Assembly: GCF_026340095.1 (NCBI RefSeq)
Contig: NZ_JAPEPO010000002.1
Location: 1 to 64,000, forward strand
From: Streptomyces sp. NBC_01446
Lineage (GTDB): Bacteria; Actinomycetota; Actinomycetes; Streptomycetales; Streptomycetaceae
Direction of reading: 5' to 3'
Length of the DNA: 64,000 nt
Both the position numbers and the translations under genes were made by a program. The notes under the pieces are model-generated. The model had not been told where the DNA came from. It saw only the letters and a list, made by a program, of their open reading frames with translations, and searched no databases. Each line of letters starts with the position of its first letter. The stretch's first letter is position 1. Shown piece after piece: positions 45,893 through 54,829 of the stretch.

Positions 45893-46480
45893 CCAGCAGC
45901 CTAGCTGGCGGGACGGGCCGGCACCGCCCTGGAGAACGCCCGCGCCTACATACGCGAGCGGGACATGGCAGTGGCCTTGCGGCGCGCTGCCCTGCCTCGC
46001 TCCTTGCCGGCCACCCCAGCACTAGAGGTGCGCCACGGATTCGACCCGCCCGGCGCCGACGGCCGGTGGTACGACGTCATACCCCTGCTCGGCGGTACGG
46101 GCGCTGGCCGACTGGAGACCTCCCCCCAGGAGCTGCGACCGGGCTCAACGACCTCGACGCCGACCTTGCGCCCGCCACACAGGACGACCGGGAGCCCGTC
46201 ACCAGCACCTGCCTGCACCTCGTCTACGACCCGATCATGGCCGACATCGCCTTCGCGAGCGCCGGTCCACTGCCCGCCGGTCGCCGCAGCCCCGGGAGCG
46301 ACCTCCCAGGTCCTGCACGGGATGCACGGGCCTGGGCTCGGCCGGCCCCACGAGAAGTACTACGAGACCCGGCTCCCGGCCGAGCCGGGCACTGTGCTCG
46401 GACTGGTCGCCCTCTCCTCGCCCGGTGCGGTCCTGGCCGCGGACCGACGCCGACCGGTGTCTGCGGACGTCCGCCTGGCA
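45893..46480 (+). pseudogene. SpoIIE/PP2C phosphatase, decayed middle part
   Basis: Pieces in three frames: GTALENARAYIRERDMAVAL (GAF end and linker), PRSLPATPALEV and WYDVIPLLGG (start of PP2C), GLNDLDADLAP and TSTCLHLVYDP (middle), and RLPAEPGTVLGLV (late strand). The front and the final DG/DD motifs are absent. Aligns by eye with the intact protein at 56396-58867. Confidence 0.55.
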
Positions 46481-46602
46481 TGCAGTCTGTGACGAGAGGC
46501 CGACCGCAGTGGGGCTTTCGGGCCCCATGCCAGTTCGGGGCGACGTGCGCCCGCCACGCCGTCGGCCCGTCGCAGTTCGCCCCGCATAGGGGTGAGGAGG
46601 CC

Positions 46603-46855
46603 GTGAACAATGCGGACAGCCGGTTCTACGAGGTCCGCTGCGATGGCGAGGCAGCGGGCATCCTCGTGTGCGAGGAGATCGCTCACGCGGTGTCCTGACC
46701 CCATACGACGGTGCGGGCGGTGATCTTCGAGCCATTGGCCTCGAGGTCATCGACGGCGTGACGGATCAGGGCCTGCCCGCGGCCGCAAAACTCCTCCCAC
46801 CGCCCAGTGGCCGACCGGTTCATCGACGAGAACCCCGGTGCAAGCGCCTGATCGA
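46603..46855 (+). pseudogene. GNAT acetyltransferase remnant with internal inversion
   Basis: GTG 46603 starts RFYEVRCDGEAAGILVCEE on the plus strand and stops at 46698. The next about 85 bases read as GNAT only on the minus strand (GRGQALIRHAVDDLEANG, the motif A helix). The tail VADRFIDENPG again reads on the plus strand (to about 46855). So the middle of a small GNAT of the type at 49734 and 50277 appears inverted. Non-functional. Confidence 0.45.
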
Positions 46856-47056
46856 CCCAGAGCACCGGGGCCCGGGGCATTGACAAGTCCCTACGGTGAG
46901 AGAGGCCTCCCCCGCGGATGGCACGCCGTCGCCGCCGTCGGGGCGGCAAGAACGGCCATCCCTTCCGCTCGGTGGTGCCCGCCACGACCGGATGGCGGGG
47001 CCGCTGGAAGCTGGTGGGCCACCGCTCGCGTCTGCCACATCAAGCGGTACCTGGGG

Positions 47057-47386
47057 CTACTGGAAACGGCCGTCGAAGCAGGTACCGCTCCTCAGGTCGG
47101 AGAACCGAAGGCCGACGACTGCTCCCCCTTCCACCACCCAGCGCAGATCGTAGGACGCTTGGTAGGAGGGCGGCCAGAAGGAGCAGAAGCGCCCATTCTC
47201 GTCGACGGACCAGGTGCCCTCCGTCTGGCGTCCTGCCTCGAAGTAGGACGTGCTCCCGTCGGGTTGGAAGATCTGGGTCGTGCCATCGCCGTAGGCCAGG
47301 CGGCCTGCGGTGACAGCGGTGGGGATCTGCTCAGGCTGCACGGTGGCGCCGTCTTCTGGTTGCAGGCTGTCGATGTTCCTGGTCAC
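47057..47386 (-). CDS. Unrecognised small protein family, copy 1
   Basis: 109 aa from GTG 47386 with AAGGA eight bases upstream. Short beta repeats are suggested by YGDGTTQIFQPDGSTSYF, then TEGTWSVDENGRFCSFWPP and a Trp/Phe-rich end with single Cys residues. It looks like a small all-beta protein without signal peptide. Two paralogues lie at 52202-52528 and 53550-53760 (degraded). It is next to msrB, as the others are next to msrA, so a link with methionine sulfoxide repair or oxidative stress is suggested by context only. Confidence 0.65.
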   Translation of the reverse strand: MTRNIDSLQPEDGATVQPEQIPTAVTAGRLAYGDGTTQIFQPDGSTSYFEAGRQTEGTWSVDENGRFCSFWPPSYQASYDLRWVVEGGAVVGLRFSDLRSGTCFDGRFQ

Positions 47387-47673
47387 TGTGCGGTCCTTCT
47401 TCCGGGCCCGACGGTTCCGTTGCTCGTGAGGTCCGGCGGGCGTCTTCTGGCTCAGCGCGGCGGAAGATGACCTCATGGGAGGGGGTCTGCTCTACTGCCC
47501 TGGCCGCCTCCGCTCCGTGGAGGTGACCCGACCCCTTGAGCGCCGCAGCACATGAGCGTTTTCCGTACTGCTGTACACGGGTATCGGCTGGGGCCCTGCT
47601 GGGCCCCGAGCCACAGGACGGGGCGCCGAGCCGCCATGCTGTTCGGGCTCCGGGGCCCTGCCCTGGTTGCCGG

Positions 47674-48144
47674 TCATCGGCTCTCGGCGGCGTCCTCTTC
47701 CCTCGTCTCGAAGACGCTCAGGTACTGGCCGTAGCCCTCCTGCTCCAGATCCTGCCGGGGGACGAAGCGCAGTGAGGCGGAGTTGATGCAGTACCGCAGT
47801 CCTCCGCGGTCGTCGGGCCCGTCCGGGAACAGGTGCCCGAGGTGGCTGTCCCCTTGAGCCGACCGTACTTCGACACGGACCATGCCGTGGCTGGTATCGG
47901 ACCTCTCGACGACGTGGCCGGACTCCAGAGGCCTCGTGAAGCTGGGCCAGCCGGTCCTGCTGTCGTACTTGTCGACCGAGGCGAAGAGGGGCTCCCCGGA
48001 CACGATGTCCACATAGATACCGGGTGCCTTGTTGTCCCAGTAGGCGTTGGAGAACGAGGGCTCCGTCTCGTCTCGCTGGGTCACACGATACTGCTGGTCG
48101 GTGAGCTGTGAGATGCGCTGTGGGCTCTTGCTGTACTCCGGCAT
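47674..48144 (-). CDS. msrB: Peptide methionine (R)-S-oxide reductase
   Basis: 156 aa from ATG 48144. MsrB reduces the R form of methionine sulfoxide in proteins using thioredoxin. Visible motifs are SGEPLFASVDKYDS, TGWPSF, SHLGHLFPDGP and the catalytic Cys in RYCINSASLRF. The CxxC zinc pairs of some MsrBs are absent, as in the zinc-free subgroup. The C-terminal tail is acidic. It stands upstream of the small unrecognised gene on the same strand with a 287-bp gap. Confidence 0.9.
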   Translation of the reverse strand: MPEYSKSPQRISQLTDQQYRVTQRDETEPSFSNAYWDNKAPGIYVDIVSGEPLFASVDKYDSRTGWPSFTRPLESGHVVERSDTSHGMVRVEVRSAQGDSHLGHLFPDGPDDRGGLRYCINSASLRFVPRQDLEQEGYGQYLSVFETREEDAAESR

Positions 48145-48553
48145 GACTACCTCCCAGACCGTGCTGGAGTGTCCCTTCTACCCTATTCGCGTCATGCCTC
48201 GCCCGGACTCTTACTGTGTCGCAGGGGTGCAGGGGCCGCGGGTGAGGGCCTGCCCAGCACACGAACCGCTCGGCGTGTCCGTTCCGGTTGGAGTACCTCG
48301 TCAACGGGCCGGTTCTGCCAGCCAGTTATCTCATCGGCCACCACATCGGTGATCTTCGACACCAGGGCCGGGGACAACACCTATCGCCGGCCTCGTAGCC
48401 GAGGTGGTCGGCCCTGCGGCGCTGCCGCGCGCTCACGTCCTCCGCCACGCCCCGAAGCGAGTACGTGCGCGATCTCCCCTACGAGCGGGCACGTAGGGAA
48501 GATCGCCGAAGCGCCGTACCTGAGGAAGGACGGTCGCTGCCTCTGGACCCACC
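48145..48553. other. 409-bp stretch without a supported gene
   Basis: Contains the msrB upstream region. Open frames here are Arg/Ser/Pro-rich on both strands and have no recognisable product. No clear terminator hairpin found by eye. Confidence 0.4.
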
Positions 48554-49498
48554 TCACCGACGAACGCGGATGATCGTCTTCCCATTGATCCGCTCGGTAG
48601 GGTTGAAGGCAGCGACAGCATCGTCGAGGGTTGCGATTTGGCCGATGTTCGTCCGTAGCTGTCCGTTCTTCACGCGCCGCGCGATCTCACTCAGTTGCGC
48701 GCGATCGGACACGACAACGAAGTCGACCGCCCGACCGTTGGCCGGCCGCGCCTCGGGCGGCCCGGCGACGGTCACCAGCATTCCCTCGGCTCGCACCAGA
48801 CCCGCGGACCGCTTCCCGATGGCACCGCCGAAGACATCGAATACCAGATCGACGCCGCCGACATCTTCCAGCGCGTCGTTCTCAAGGTCGACGAACTCCC
48901 GTGCGCCGAAGTCGAGCGCCAGCTGACGATGGGCAGCGCGTCCGGTACCGATGACGTAGGCGCCGGCCTCACGTGCCAGCTGTGTCACCATCGAGCCGAC
49001 CGCGCCGGCCGCACCGTGCACAAGGACGCTCTGCCCCACCCCGAGGTGGCCGTGCTCGAACAGCCCCTGCCACGCGGTCAGGCCGGTCATCGCGACGCCC
49101 GCCCCTACCGTGAAGTCGACGTCGCCAGGCAACGGCGCAAGGTTGCGCGCCTCGACGACGACAAACTCTGCTAGGGTCCCGTCGCGGGTCCAGTCGGTGA
49201 GGCCGAAAACCCGCTGTCCGACCGACAGCCCCGCCGTTCCATAGCTGAGGGCGGTGACTACACCGGCCACCTCGTGGCCCGGGATTGACGGCGTGCGGTC
49301 ACGGCCGAGGCGATCGATCCAGGTCGAGGGCCACTCCAGCTCATCCCCAGTGAATGCTGACGCATGAACCTCAATGACGACATCGCCGTAGTTCGCGCCT
49401 TCAAGACTAGCGAGCCGCGCCGTGTCCGGATCGGGTCGCTCCACCAGCTTCATCCCTGCCGTTCCCGCGGCACGGTCGGTCACCACGATCGCTTTCAT
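48554..49498 (-). CDS. NADP-dependent quinone oxidoreductase-like MDR protein, copy 1
   Basis: 314 aa from ATG 49498. GroES-like N-terminal domain (MKAIVVTDRAAGTAG, SIPGHEVAGVV, QRVFGLTDWTRDGTLAEF) and a Rossmann domain (VLVHGAAGAVGSMVTQLA, AYVIGTGRA). Zinc ligands are absent, as in quinone reductases. It is a close paralogue of 50782-51699, but here the segment after VERPDPD is rewritten and longer (TARLASLEGANYGDVVI). The substrate is unknown; such proteins often reduce quinones or enones. Confidence 0.85.
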   Translation of the reverse strand: MKAIVVTDRAAGTAGMKLVERPDPDTARLASLEGANYGDVVIEVHASAFTGDELEWPSTWIDRLGRDRTPSIPGHEVAGVVTALSYGTAGLSVGQRVFGLTDWTRDGTLAEFVVVEARNLAPLPGDVDFTVGAGVAMTGLTAWQGLFEHGHLGVGQSVLVHGAAGAVGSMVTQLAREAGAYVIGTGRAAHRQLALDFGAREFVDLENDALEDVGGVDLVFDVFGGAIGKRSAGLVRAEGMLVTVAGPPEARPANGRAVDFVVVSDRAQLSEIARRVKNGQLRTNIGQIATLDDAVAAFNPTERINGKTIIRVRR

Positions 49499-49569
49499 TT
49501 GAATACCTCTCTCCGTAACAGCCCTCGTTTACCTCCTGCACGAGATAACGGGGGATCTCTGTTCTCTCC

Positions 49570-49710
49570 GCGTCCAGGTGGACGAACCCGGATGGTTTTC
49601 CTTGCCCTTATTTCGTTCAGTCGGGTTGAAGGCGCCGACGGCATCGGCGCGATCGTGGCGCTGACGATGCTCGTCCGCGCCGGCCATCTCCGGACTCGCT
49701 GGACGACTCG
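49570..49710 (-). pseudogene. Quinone oxidoreductase 3' remnant
   Basis: DAVGAFNPTERNKGK matches the end of the neighbouring MDR proteins (AVAAFNPTER, GKTIIRVR), and the final KTIRVRP reads in a shifted frame. Only about 45 codons remain, between the GNAT gene and copy 1. Confidence 0.6.
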
Positions 49711-49733
49711 AAGCACGTTTGAAAGACGGACGG

Positions 49734-50237
49734 CTACATCCAGTCGTGCTCGAGCGCGGCGATCTGCCTCTCGTCGTCCGGCCCGCCCGCGGGACCGTGC
49801 TGGTGGTCCAGCCCGTCTGCGGGTTCGTGTGGGTGGGCGCCGGAGCCCGGATGAACCTTGTCGATGAGATCGAGGTATTGCGGGTGGCGGGCAATAAACT
49901 CGCCCACAACCGGGCAGATGATGGTGATCTTCTTTCCGCTCTCGCGGATCTCGTTCAGCACGCGAGCGATGAGCTCCGTGGCTACCCGCTTGTGGCGGTA
50001 GGCGGGGTCGACCCAGGTCGTCAACAGTACGACGCGGCCGCCGACGAACCGATATTGGAGTTCTGCGATCGCTTCGGGACCGAGGGACGCGGTCCAGCGA
50101 CCGCGCTCCGCGTCGTTGGCGATATCGACCTCCCAGGCGGACTCGGCCTCACGGAGACCGGTCTCGTCCAGAGCAGCGATGAGGGCCGCGTTGTTCTCTT
50201 CACGAAAGGCCGCCTCGGCCTCGATGTTGGTCGTCAC
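49734..50237 (-). CDS. GNAT-family acetyltransferase, copy 1
   Basis: 167 aa. The C-terminal GNAT half is clear: LTTWVDPAYRHKRVATELIARVLNEI (motif A with acetyl-CoA loop), then ITIICPVVGEFIARHPQYLDLI. This is the short YjdJ/Gtn-like class with a CP..FI..HP end. A His/Pro-rich tail follows. It starts 39 bp after the stop of the second GNAT gene, in the same apparent operon as oxidoreductase copy 2. Confidence 0.8.
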   Translation of the reverse strand: MTTNIEAEAAFREENNAALIAALDETGLREAESAWEVDIANDAERGRWTASLGPEAIAELQYRFVGGRVVLLTTWVDPAYRHKRVATELIARVLNEIRESGKKITIICPVVGEFIARHPQYLDLIDKVHPGSGAHPHEPADGLDHQHGPAGGPDDERQIAALEHDWM

Positions 50238-50276
50238 TGTCGAACACCTTCTGTCAGCGGAGCCCAGCGGGTTGGT

Positions 50277-50735
50277 TCAGGACTGGTGCGACCCTGTGGT
50301 CGCCGCCGGGCGCTGAGGGTCGATGAGGTCCGCATACTCGGGGTTGTGCTCGATGAAGGTGCGCACGATCGGACACGTGATGGTGACTGTCATTCCTCGC
50401 GCGCGCACGTCGTCGAGGACGCGTCGGATCAGCTCGGTGGCGACGCCCTGTCTGCGGTACTCGGGGAGCACTGAGGTGGCCATGAGCACGAGTCGGTCGT
50501 CGCCGGCGACGTTGTAGGGCAGGCCGGCGATCTCGGTGTCGCCGACGATGGCCTCGTAGATACCGGCTTTCTCGTCGTTGACGACGTAGAAGTCGAACGC
50601 GGGGGCGTGGGGATGATCGATCACCTCGTCGACGAGGACGACCTGGTCCTGACCGAGGGTGCCCTTCTCGTCGGGGTGTCCGGCCTCGTCGGGGTACTCG
50701 ATGGCGTAGCGGGTCCGTTCGGTTGGCTCGGTCAT
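50277..50735 (-). CDS. GNAT-family acetyltransferase, copy 2
   Basis: 152 aa from ATG 50735. It reads AGIYEAIVGDTEIAGLPY, LVLMATSVLPEYRRQGVATELIRRVLDDV (motif A) and ITCPIVRTFIEHNPEYADLID. The front 50 residues (YPDEAGHPDEKGTLG) are extra to the core. It is paralogous with 49734-50237 and lies 46 bp after oxidoreductase copy 2. Substrate unknown. Confidence 0.8.
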   Translation of the reverse strand: MTEPTERTRYAIEYPDEAGHPDEKGTLGQDQVVLVDEVIDHPHAPAFDFYVVNDEKAGIYEAIVGDTEIAGLPYNVAGDDRLVLMATSVLPEYRRQGVATELIRRVLDDVRARGMTVTITCPIVRTFIEHNPEYADLIDPQRPAATTGSHQS

Positions 50736-50781
50736 GGGCGTGTGCCTTCGTTGCTTGCCGGTTCGGGGGTACGCCGTGCGC

Positions 50782-51699
50782 TTACGGGCGAACACGGATG
50801 ATCGTCTTCCCCTTGACCCGCTCGGTGGGGTTGAAAGCGGCAACGGCCTCGTCGAGGTCCGCGACCTGGGCGATGTTCGTCTGCAACCGACCATCCCGGA
50901 CCCGCTGGACGATCTCACCCAACTGCGTTCGATCGGCCTCGACGACGAAGTCGACCGCCAGGCCTTCCTTCGGCTGCACCTCGGGCGGGCCGGCGATCGT
51001 CACCAGCTTCCCTCCGGCTCGGACCAGGCCTGTTGACCGCTTGCCGATGTCACCGCCGATCACGTCGAAGACCAGATCGACTCCACCGATGCCTTCCAGT
51101 GCCTCGTTGTCGAGATCGACGAATTCCTTCGCGCCGAAGTCGAGGGCGGTCTGCCGATCGGCAGCACGTCCGGTGCCGATGACGTAGGCACCGGCCTCAC
51201 GGGCGAGCTGCGTCACCATCGAGCCGACGCCACCGGCCGCGCCGTGCACGAGGACGCTCTGCCCCACCTCAAATCGGCCGTGCACGAACAGCCCCTGCCA
51301 CGCGGTCAGACCCGAGATCGGCAGGCTCGCGCCCACGGTGAAGTCGACATCCCCCGGCAGCGGCGCGAGGTTACGCGCCTCGACGGCCACGTACTCCGCC
51401 AGGGTGCCGTCGCGAGTCCACTCCGCGAGCCCGAACACCCGCTGTCCCACCGACAGGCCCCTCGTGCCATAGCCAAGAGCGCTGACCACCCCTGCAACCT
51501 CGTGCCCAGGGATCGACGGCGTCCGGTCACGGCCGAGCCGATCGGTCCAGGTCCCGGGCCACGTCAGCTCACCGGGGGTGAATCCCGACGCGTGAGCCTC
51601 AACGAGAACGTCATTCCCGCCAGCCTCCGGCTCCGGGCGCTCTTCCAGCATCATCCCGGCCGTTCCCGCGGCCTGGTCCGTCACCACAATCGCCTTCAT
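50782..51699 (-). CDS. NADP-dependent quinone oxidoreductase-like MDR protein, copy 2
   Basis: 305 aa from ATG 51699 with GGGAGGTG upstream. Same motifs as copy 1: IPGHEVAGVVSAL, WTRDGTLAEYV, VLVHGAAGGVGSMVTQLA, FNPTERVKGKTIIRVRP. Zinc ligands absent. It is first in a three-gene run with two GNAT genes. An upstream MsrA remnant (51778-51893) suggests the ancestral cluster held msrA too. Confidence 0.88.
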   Translation of the reverse strand: MKAIVVTDQAAGTAGMMLEERPEPEAGGNDVLVEAHASGFTPGELTWPGTWTDRLGRDRTPSIPGHEVAGVVSALGYGTRGLSVGQRVFGLAEWTRDGTLAEYVAVEARNLAPLPGDVDFTVGASLPISGLTAWQGLFVHGRFEVGQSVLVHGAAGGVGSMVTQLAREAGAYVIGTGRAADRQTALDFGAKEFVDLDNEALEGIGGVDLVFDVIGGDIGKRSTGLVRAGGKLVTIAGPPEVQPKEGLAVDFVVEADRTQLGEIVQRVRDGRLQTNIAQVADLDEAVAAFNPTERVKGKTIIRVRP

Positions 51700-51777
51700 T
51701 CGGCACCTCCCTGCATCCAGTCTTTGCCAGCGCGGCATGCACGGTCCGGTCGTAACTGGACCTTCAAGTCCACATTA

Positions 51778-51893
51778 GAACGGAGCCATGTCGCCCGGCA
51801 GGTCGGGCCGGCGGGCTTGATCGTCGTTAGAGACTTGCCCGGCCACAGCCCCGATGCATCTACGCGCGACGCCGACCCCGCCCCGTCCGCGAC
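51778..51893 (-). pseudogene. MsrA remnant
   Basis: The minus strand reads SRVDASGLWPGKSLTTIKPAGP, matching the late MsrA block (EVDASGLWP, TPAG). Nothing else of the gene is recognisable in the about 500 bp between 51700 and 52201, which otherwise lacks supported genes. Confidence 0.45.
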
Positions 51894-52201
51894 GAGAAAG
51901 GCCTGTGCAGACTTGGGTTTCTTGCTTCTCACTCGCGTCCTGCAACCGCCGCTCGCTGCCGCGCGCTCCGCCCTGTGGCGCCGATGGATGCGCCACTGCT
52001 TGAAGCCGACGGAACTGGACGATCGCGTCCACGTTAGGATGGCGGAGCACCGTTCGACAAGCATCAGCGGATGATCCTGTGTTGCGGCGCTGGTCGGCAG
52101 GGTTCGACAGTGCGAGCAGCGCGAAGCGCGCCCTGGGTCTGAAGTCGTCAACGTTGCACCTGTCTGCTCCTGGGCGACGCACCTCCCGATTGGAGCCTGT
52201 C

Positions 52202-52528
52202 ATGTCTAGGACTGAGGGACCTGCGGTAAGCCACGGCGACCGCATCAATGCAGCCGACATCGCGGAAGCGGTGACGAGAGCACCATTCACCTACACCGAC
52301 GGGACAACACAGGTGTTCACTCACGACGGGCGCACCACCTACGTCGAGAAAGGGAGCCAATCGTCCAGAGAGGGGGGAGTAGACGATCAAGGGCGGTTTT
52401 GGTCTTTCTGCCCGCCCACCTACCGTGCCACCTACGACGTCTCGCGGCTCACAGGTGCCAAGGCGATGTCGCCGGCGGTGAATCGCGGGGGGACGTTCGA
52501 GGGACGGTACACGTCCGGGTTCGCCTGA
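52202..52528 (+). CDS. Unrecognised small protein family, copy 2
   Basis: 108 aa from ATG 52202. Shares with copy 1 (47057-47386) the pattern YTDGTTQVFTHDGRTTYVE, then DDQGRFWSFCPPTYRATYD and a short Gly-rich end (GGTFEGRY). The Cys position after the Trp/Phe block is conserved relative to copy 1 in the sense of one Cys per hairpin. No known domain. Confidence 0.6.
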   Translation: MSRTEGPAVSHGDRINAADIAEAVTRAPFTYTDGTTQVFTHDGRTTYVEKGSQSSREGGVDDQGRFWSFCPPTYRATYDVSRLTGAKAMSPAVNRGGTFEGRYTSGFA

Positions 52529-52894
52529 TTCCCGGGATGAGGCCTACCCTCTCGCTCTTCTTGCGAGAGATCTCCGTAGAGGCTGTATCCGTTGTATTCC
52601 CAGAATAGGCGCTCCGGTCCAAGAAGCCCGGGTCGTTGTCGGACCTCGTCAGACCTCGGGTCCACGTCGCGCCCCGTGGGAGACGGCCCAAACTGTGTGC
52701 CCGACATGCGCCCACCCTGGTGGACACCCGCCCGAGCCCGGTACGGGAGCCCTGCTAACTGTCCAAGCATCTGGGCCGACGGCTCACCGCGATCGCCAGC
52801 CTCGGCCTGCTCATGCTGGGCCGTCTGCTGCTGAACGTTGGCGACGACGGCCAGCGCGACATCGGCGTTGGTGAACCCATCCTCAGCCCGATAG

Positions 52895-53329
52895 GTGTTC
52901 CGATCGAGCGTTGGTCGTGTCGGCTATACGGGGGGCGAGACGGCGAACCCGACCTACCGCAACCACGGCAGCCATGCGGAGGCCATCGAGATCACCTACG
53001 ACCCGGCACGGACGGACTACCGGGCCCTCCTCGAGTTCTTCTTCCAGGTACATGACCCCACCACGCTGAACCGGCAGGGCAATGACGCCGGCTTGAGTTA
53101 CCGGTCGGCCATCTTCTATCTCGATGATGAGCAGCGGCGCGTCGCAGACGCCACGATCGCCGAGGTCGACGCCTCCGGCCTGTGGCCGCGGAAGGTCGTC
53201 ACGGAGGTGACGCCCGCCGGCGCCTTCTGGAAGGCGGAGCCAGAGCACCAGGACTATCTGCAGCGCTATCCGTACGGGTACACCTGCCACCGCATCCGCC
53301 CGGAATGGCGGCTGCCCAAGGTCCCTTAA
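52895..53329 (+). pseudogene. msrA: MsrA lacking the catalytic N-terminal part
   Basis: 144 codons from GTG 52895 match MsrA from RVGYTGG onward (YRNHGSHAEAIEITYDP, FFFQVHDPTTLNRQGND, SYRSAIFY, GYTCHRIRPEW). The essential GCFWG motif with the catalytic Cys should precede RVGYTGG by about 20 residues, and is not in the upstream 60 codons in any frame I could read. So it is truncated and probably inactive. The intergenic region 52529-52894 holds no supported gene. Confidence 0.7.
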
Positions 53330-53549
53330 AACCGTGGCATGACGCGGAAGCCTCGGCGGCGCGTCGCCTCGAGCGCCGGCAGGGTCTCGCTGACCCAGTG
53401 GCCCACCCGTGAAGAGTAAGGCCGGCAGGGAGCGGAGGTACCGGCGTCGCGCACGAGCTGTGTGGCAGCAGCGCTGTCGGTCCCGAACGCCCTCCGCACG
53501 AGCCCAACGTCCCTCCCCGCGTGCTGGGCCGCGACAGGAGAACCATAGA

Positions 53550-53760
53550 GTGCTCACGAACCTCGGTCCGCTGAAGACGGCGCACCGGCGCCACCAGAGC
53601 AGATACCGACCGCTGTCACCGCTGGAAGCCTCGTCTACAGCGACGGCGCGAGATAGTTCTTCGCCCCCGACGGAGCCACCCGCTACGTCGAAGGCGGACA
53701 TCAAGACAGAGGGCACATGGTCCGTCGACGAGAACGGCCGCTTCTGCTCGTTGTGGAAGA
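53550..53760 (+). pseudogene. Unrecognised small protein family, copy 3, degraded
   Basis: IPTAVTAGSLVYSDGAR, an in-frame TAG at about 53654 where copy 1 has Gln or an aromatic, FFAPDGATRYVEGG, then a frameshift to TEGTWSVDENGRFCSLW. The last 13 residues are nearly identical to copy 1. The protein is not translatable as a whole. Confidence 0.6.
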
Positions 53761-53932
53761 GGGCAGGAGCGTCGGCCTCCGTTCTCGGACCTCGGGGCCG
53801 GGCGGGCCGCTCGAAGCATCCCGGCAACCCACCGAGCGCTCGCCAGCTTCGCCCTGGAGGGGTGAGACAGGCTTGGCCACCCGGCGTTTCGGGCCGGAGG
53901 GCGGCTTCCCTCCCACGGAGGCGCATCGAGTC

Positions 53933-54240
53933 TCATGCGCGTCGGATGACCAGCACGGCCACGTCGTCGAGGTGGTCCACCGCGGCCACCGCGTCGAGTA
54001 TCCGGTCTGCGGTCGCCTCGACGCCGAGCCGGTCCTGGAGGGCTCCACCGGCCAGCGCTCCCGCTCGCTCCAGTCCGGCTTCCAGGGTCAGGCGCGGCCC
54101 TTCGACCACACCATCGGTGACCATGACCAGCGCGGTGCCCTCTTCCAAAGTGAAGGTCTCCTCGAGGTACTCGGCGCCAGGCACGATTCCCAGGACCGGC
54201 CCGGAGGGAAGTGTGCGGATGGTGTGGCTGCCGTGGAAGG
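53933..54240 (-). pseudogene. SpoIIE/PP2C phosphatase, C-terminal fragment
   Basis: About 100 codons: SGPVLGIVPGAEYLEETF, TLEEGTALVMVTDGVVEGP (the DG motif) and DHLDDVAVLVIRRA (the last DD motif). The fragment is cut at a strong hairpin and then IS630 sequence. The front of the phosphatase is missing. Confidence 0.65.
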
Positions 54241-54242
54241 GG

Positions 54243-54282
54243 GTGGGGGCAGGCCTCCCGGGCTCGGGAGGCCTGCCCCCAC
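54243..54282. terminator. Long perfect stem-loop (17-bp stem)
   Basis: GTGGGGGCAGGCCTCCC and its exact complement flank a 6-base loop. It sits between the IS630 remnant and the PP2C fragment and could end transcription from either side, or mark the truncation point. Confidence 0.6.
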
Positions 54283-54297
54283 CGCGTGGCTTGGCGG

Positions 54298-54797
54298 TTA
54301 GTGCTGGATTCCCCAAACGGAGTACACATATCGGCGCCGTAATGGGCGAGTTGGTGGTGTGGGTCTGCCCCAGATCCATGGGTGCGCACGGGAGTTGAGT
54401 TGGTTGCTTGCCAGGGCGGTGGCATAGGTGATGTCGTCGCGGTTGGCGAATGATCGGCCGGCGAGGGCGGCTTCGCGGAAGATGCGCCACCAGCCTTCCT
54501 GCAGGTTGAGCCAGCACGCACCGACGGGGACGAAGGCGTGGTGGATACGGGAACGGCCCTCGAGCCAGGCCCGCGTGGACATGCTGCTACGACTGGACAG
54601 GTTGTCGGTGACGACCCAGATCTCGCCCGGGTTGGCATCCTCGATCTGTTGCAGGAACTGCTGGTAGAAGGCCCTGCTGCCGGAGGAAGCGACATCGTGA
54701 CGGCCTGGCCATCGACGGGTCGCAGAACCCCAGCATACCCAGGTCTTCTCCGCGAGTTCCGCTTTGATCCTGTGGCCGCCGGGTGACCAGGCGCCGT
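54298..54797 (-). pseudogene. IS630-type transposase, C-terminal part
   Basis: Open to the stop at 54298: GHRIKAELAEKTWVCWGSATRR, EIWVVTDNLSSR (second Asp), FVPVGACWLNLQEGWWRIFRE (Glu). The N-terminal half and the first Asp are missing; the front joins the end of the next phosphatase gene. Confidence 0.7.
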
Positions 54798-54829
54798 CGC
54801 CACTTTTCCTCAAACGGGCCGCACCTTCG

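Noticed and set aside
52432..52770. 112-aa minus-strand frame
   Set aside because: Coding-looking in parts but overlaps the family copy at 52202-52528 and has no recognisable homologue or ribosome site; too weak to annotate.
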